From G001797105 sp964528155 (lineage in GTDB: Bacteria; Chloroflexota; Anaerolineae; Anaerolineales; E44-bin32), in assembly GCA_964528155.1 (NCBI GenBank), contig CAZGRL010000166.1:1-7079 (forward strand): DNA of 7,079 nt, given 5' to 3'. Both the position numbers and the translations under genes were made by a program. This document shows, in pieces, positions 4,386 to 7,079 of the stretch. The notes beneath the pieces were generated by a model, which saw only the letters and a program-made list of their open reading frames with translations, did no database searches and had not been told where the DNA came from. Every line of letters starts with the position of its first letter. Within the stretch, counting starts at the first letter, position 1.

Positions 4386-7079
4386 ATGAAGATGAGTATT
4401 CTCCGGCCAGGCAAGTGGACTAAATGTATTTCGATCCTGCTGCTGACGGCCGCCTGTGTCCGCGGCGGTGAGCCGACTCCTACCAGCACGCCACCTCCGG
4501 TCATTCCGCCCACAGCGCCTCCCGTCGTTGAAACCCCCACGCCCACTCCTGCTCCGTTTCTCCCTGCCCCGACAGCGGAGACCGGCTCCAACACCCTTGT
4601 CGATTTGAGGCCATTCCCACTGGACCTGGTCACCATCGACGTAGGGAACATCGATCGGCTGGTTCGTTTTCGACAGCTCACGGCAACTGGCCTGCCGGCC
4701 GCGACGTCCGGTGCCACTTTGGCATTCCTGGCCTCCTACGAATACAGCCTGACCGCTCACTTCGACGACGGCCAGACGATTGTATGGAACATTGCCAGCG
4801 GTGAGGTGAGCTATCAGGATCAGTACCCGAGCGATGGGAGCCGGTTCTTCGAGAACCCTGCGCTGGCCATCTCGCCCGCCTTCCAAGGTTACCTGGCAAC
4901 CTCGACCTCAAACGCAGGGAGTGGTGAAGCCGGGTCGGCCCGATCCATCGTCGTCAGGCCCCCACATGAGTCGGATGAAGCCTTCATGCTTCCGGCCGAT
5001 GGCCCTCATCAGGATGACAGCGAGCGCGTCATGAGCCTGGCCTTCTCACCGGACGGCCACTTGCTGGTCATCGGTATCGGCGGATTGCAGGGTGGCGTAG
5101 TCCAAATCTGGGATATCTGGCAGAGCGACGATCGCCGGCTGATCCGGGAGATCGATTACGACGATAACGTCAGCACCGTCCGATTCAGCCCGGATGGCTC
5201 GACCCTTGTGTGCACGGTCGGCGAAGCCCTCATCCGCCTGGATCCAAACGACGGAAGGGAATTGGGCCGCGAGGCCTTCGACTTTCCTCTCGACGGCTAT
5301 TCCGCCGGACCGAACGGGGAGTCATTCGCCGTATGGGGGAGCCACGTCGCCGTGCTGGACTCGCCCGCCTCTCAACCTCCCATCGAGATCCCGGCGCTCA
5401 GAGAGTTCCGTCGAGTGGCGTTCTCACCGGATGAACGCTGGGCGGTGCTGGTCGATGACGGCCTTCTGCGATTCTGGGATCTGTCCGCCGGGGTCGAGCT
5501 GACCAGCTTCAGCAGCCACTATCCGCTCCTGGATGTGGCGGTGTTGGACAACGGGCGAGTGCTCGCCACGATCGACGAGGATGGCCAGGTCTCGCTCTGG
5601 GGCGTGCGCGCTGGATCCGAGCTGCCGCAATCTCGGGCGATGATCTCCGCGACGAACGCTCCCTTGTTGGAGCGTGCGGCGTCCTTGTACGTTCCCGGAA
5701 GCTACCAGGCGCATTTCTCCCCTGGCTCAGATTGGTTTGCGAGCGGATCGTCGGAGGGGATATACCTGGTGGATCTGGCCAGCCTGCAACTGAAGAGGCT
5801 GATCCCGATGGCAGGCGGGGGTTATCCTGGCTTTGACATTTCGAAGAACGGGTGGTGGCTCGCATGGGATGAGAACGATGGTGTGGTCCGGATCTGGGAT
5901 GTCTGGCGGGATGCACTCGGTTCCGAGATCAACGTGCCGGAGAAGGCCTGCTGCTGGCAAGTCCTGTTCACCCCGGATAACCATAACCTTGTGACCGTGG
6001 GCGATCTGACGGCCAGGGTCTGGCACACACTGAGTTGGCAAGAAGACTATGCGCGCGAAGGCGTGCAACAGGTTCACGCGTCGCCCGACGGGACCAGGCT
6101 GGCCTTCGAGCAGGGGCTTGATGTGAACATCCTCGATCTGAAGACGTTTGAGGATGTCAAGCAGCTCACAGGGTTCACCACGGCATCTCCGGTCATCACC
6201 ACCAAGTTTTCACCGACGTGGAACGTCATGTATTGGGCGGGGCGCGCCTCGATGCAGTTCGTCGACGTAGAGAGTGGCGTGTTGGGCCCCGAGGTGCCCT
6301 TCTCCTGGGGCGAATTCTCGCCGCAAGGAGACCGAATCGCTGCGGTCGAAGACGGATGGATCATGGACACCGTCGGCCAGGTGCACATGATCGACGTTCA
6401 CACCGGGGAAACCCTGGCGGTGTTGGATCACCACGAAGATGCCATCGTTCGGGCGGCGGCCTTTTCGCCGGATGGAAAGCTATTGGCGACGGCTCTCGGC
6501 GACACGATCAAGATATGGGACGCGTTAAGCGGAGAAGAATTGACGACGCTCCCCAAAGCGGGCGGAAATGTGCAGAGTCTCGTTTTCTCACCCGATCGAC
6601 GCGTCCTGCTCTCAACGTCTGAGGGCGATCTGATCGAGCTCTGGGTTGTTCCCGAAGAGGCCTTACCCAGCTCCGAACTGATCAACGCTGGCACGGCGAG
6701 ATCGGTCACTCAGGTGGACAGCCTACAGTTGGATGAGACGGCCACCGATGCGGTGTTCTCCCCGGACATGAGGGATGTTGCCGCCTCCACCGCCTCGGGC
6801 GCGATCTGGTATTGGGACCTGACGGACGGCCGGGCCATCGAGGGCGTTCGGAGTCACAAGGATTGGATCTACCATCTGGCCTATGATCCGACGGGTGGCA
6901 CGCTGATCAGCGTCTCCAAAGACGGCTACTTCCGTCAGAGGCACGGGCCTGGATCGTACGGCTCCGGCATTAATGAGCGTGTGGGAGAGCAATCCGCGCT
7001 GGCATTCTTCCCCGATGGGAAGACGGTGGCCACTGGTGGGCAGGACGGGATGCTGCGCCTCAGGCAGTTGCCATACGAG
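4386..7079 (+). CDS. WD40-repeat lipoprotein (3' end outside window)
   Basis: The frame is open for 898 codons with no stop and continues past the right edge. The N-terminus is a lipoprotein signal peptide: basic residues (R7, K10, K13), a hydrophobic core ISILLL and lipobox LTAAC with the lipidated cysteine at residue 24. A Thr/Pro linker (about 28-63, with TPTPTPAP) would hold the rest off the membrane. From about residue 109 on there are roughly 17-18 blade-like units with the core hydrophobic-F-SPDG-x(n)-hydrophobic-WD. Clear examples are AFSPDGHLL with IWD (219-243), AFSPDERW with FWDL (345-366), AFSPDGKLL with IKIWD (692-712) and VFSPDM with YWDL (787-812). Such repeats build beta-propellers, probably two or more here, used for protein or ligand binding rather than catalysis. 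No kinase, protease or AAA domain is visible, though one could follow the edge. It appears to be transcribed alone; the partner is unknown. Confidence 0.93.
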   Translation, partial: MKMSILRPGKWTKCISILLLTAACVRGGEPTPTSTPPPVIPPTAPPVVETPTPTPAPFLPAPTAETGSNTLVDLRPFPLDLVTIDVGNIDRLVRFRQLTATGLPAATSGATLAFLASYEYSLTAHFDDGQTIVWNIASGEVSYQDQYPSDGSRFFENPALAISPAFQGYLATSTSNAGSGEAGSARSIVVRPPHESDEAFMLPADGPHQDDSERVMSLAFSPDGHLLVIGIGGLQGGVVQIWDIWQSDDRRLIREIDYDDNVSTVRFSPDGSTLVCTVGEALIRLDPNDGRELGREAFDFPLDGYSAGPNGESFAVWGSHVAVLDSPASQPPIEIPALREFRRVAFSPDERWAVLVDDGLLRFWDLSAGVELTSFSSHYPLLDVAVLDNGRVLATIDEDGQVSLWGVRAGSELPQSRAMISATNAPLLERAASLYVPGSYQAHFSPGSDWFASGSSEGIYLVDLASLQLKRLIPMAGGGYPGFDISKNGWWLAWDENDGVVRIWDVWRDALGSEINVPEKACCWQVLFTPDNHNLVTVGDLTARVWHTLSWQEDYAREGVQQVHASPDGTRLAFEQGLDVNILDLKTFEDVKQLTGFTTASPVITTKFSPTWNVMYWAGRASMQFVDVESGVLGPEVPFSWGEFSPQGDRIAAVEDGWIMDTVGQVHMIDVHTGETLAVLDHHEDAIVRAAAFSPDGKLLATALGDTIKIWDALSGEELTTLPKAGGNVQSLVFSPDRRVLLSTSEGDLIELWVVPEEALPSSELINAGTARSVTQVDSLQLDETATDAVFSPDMRDVAASTASGAIWYWDLTDGRAIEGVRSHKDWIYHLAYDPTGGTLISVSKDGYFRQRHGPGSYGSGINERVGEQSALAFFPDGKTVATGGQDGMLRLRQLPYE
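5094..5123 (+). repeat. Internal near-repeat in WD40 gene, copy 1
   Basis: These 30 nt encode residues around 237-246, including VVQIWDIWQ. They match the segment at 5880-5909 at 24 of 30 positions by direct comparison. Most differences are at third codon positions, and the W-D-x-W signature is shared only by these two blades. Confidence 0.6.
5880..5909 (+). repeat. Internal near-repeat in WD40 gene, copy 2
   Basis: This is the partner of the segment at 5094-5123 and encodes residues around 499-508, including VVRIWDVWR. The two lie 786 nt (262 codons) apart, about six blades in my parsing, which suggests duplication of a multi-blade module followed by divergence, or convergence within the repeat motif. 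Confidence 0.6.

Noticed and set aside
4326..4886. Minus-strand frame of 186 codons opposite the lipoprotein N-terminus
   Set aside because: It is antisense to the Pro/Thr-rich linker, which accounts for its Gly/Arg-rich repetitive translation.
5041..7079. Recurrent TTCTCACCGGATG-like words, considered as possible DNA repeats or a CRISPR-like array
   Set aside because: They encode the FSPDG motif of each blade, spacing is irregular and the surrounding sequence is coding, so they reflect the protein repeat.

Overview
The window is GC-rich (estimated by eye at about 60%) and all convincing genes lie on the + strand. The best lineage clue is the last gene. It encodes a lipoprotein with a Thr-Pro-rich linker right after the lipidated cysteine, followed by a very long series of WD40-like repeats. 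That architecture is common in Chloroflexota such as Anaerolineae, so a Chloroflexota-like bacterium is a reasonable guess, but no marker gene here proves it.

Layout: (1) 1-167 is the C-terminal tail of a PotC-type ABC permease. (2) 193-1266 is its PotA-type ATPase, complete, 25 nt downstream. (3) 1267-1649 is a gap with an inverted repeat after the ATPase and a tight hairpin just before the next gene. (4) 1650-2819 is a GT-A-fold, family-2-like glycosyltransferase with DDD and GED motifs; its start is ambiguous, with a TTG alternative at 1545. (5) 2820-3179 is a gap with an AT-rich island that may hold a promoter. (6) 3180-3626 is a small SnoaL/NTF2-like protein with a strong ribosome binding site. 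(7) 3627-4385 is a 759-nt stretch without a convincing gene. It begins with a terminal-inverted-repeat-like element abutting the preceding stop codon and contains a sigma70-type promoter candidate. (8) 4386-7079 is an 898-codon open frame running off the right edge: a predicted surface-anchored lipoprotein with roughly 17-18 beta-propeller blades.

The transporter genes are clearly one operon, whose remaining members would lie to the left. The glycosyltransferase, the SnoaL-like gene and the WD40 lipoprotein are separated by gaps of 360-760 nt and look independently transcribed, with no obvious shared pathway. I see no CRISPR array, tRNA, rRNA, transposase or recognisable defence or biosynthetic system. 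The most interesting points are the lipoprotein propeller and its internal near-duplication, the nested inverted repeat after the SnoaL-like gene, and the ambiguous start and hairpin of the glycosyltransferase.
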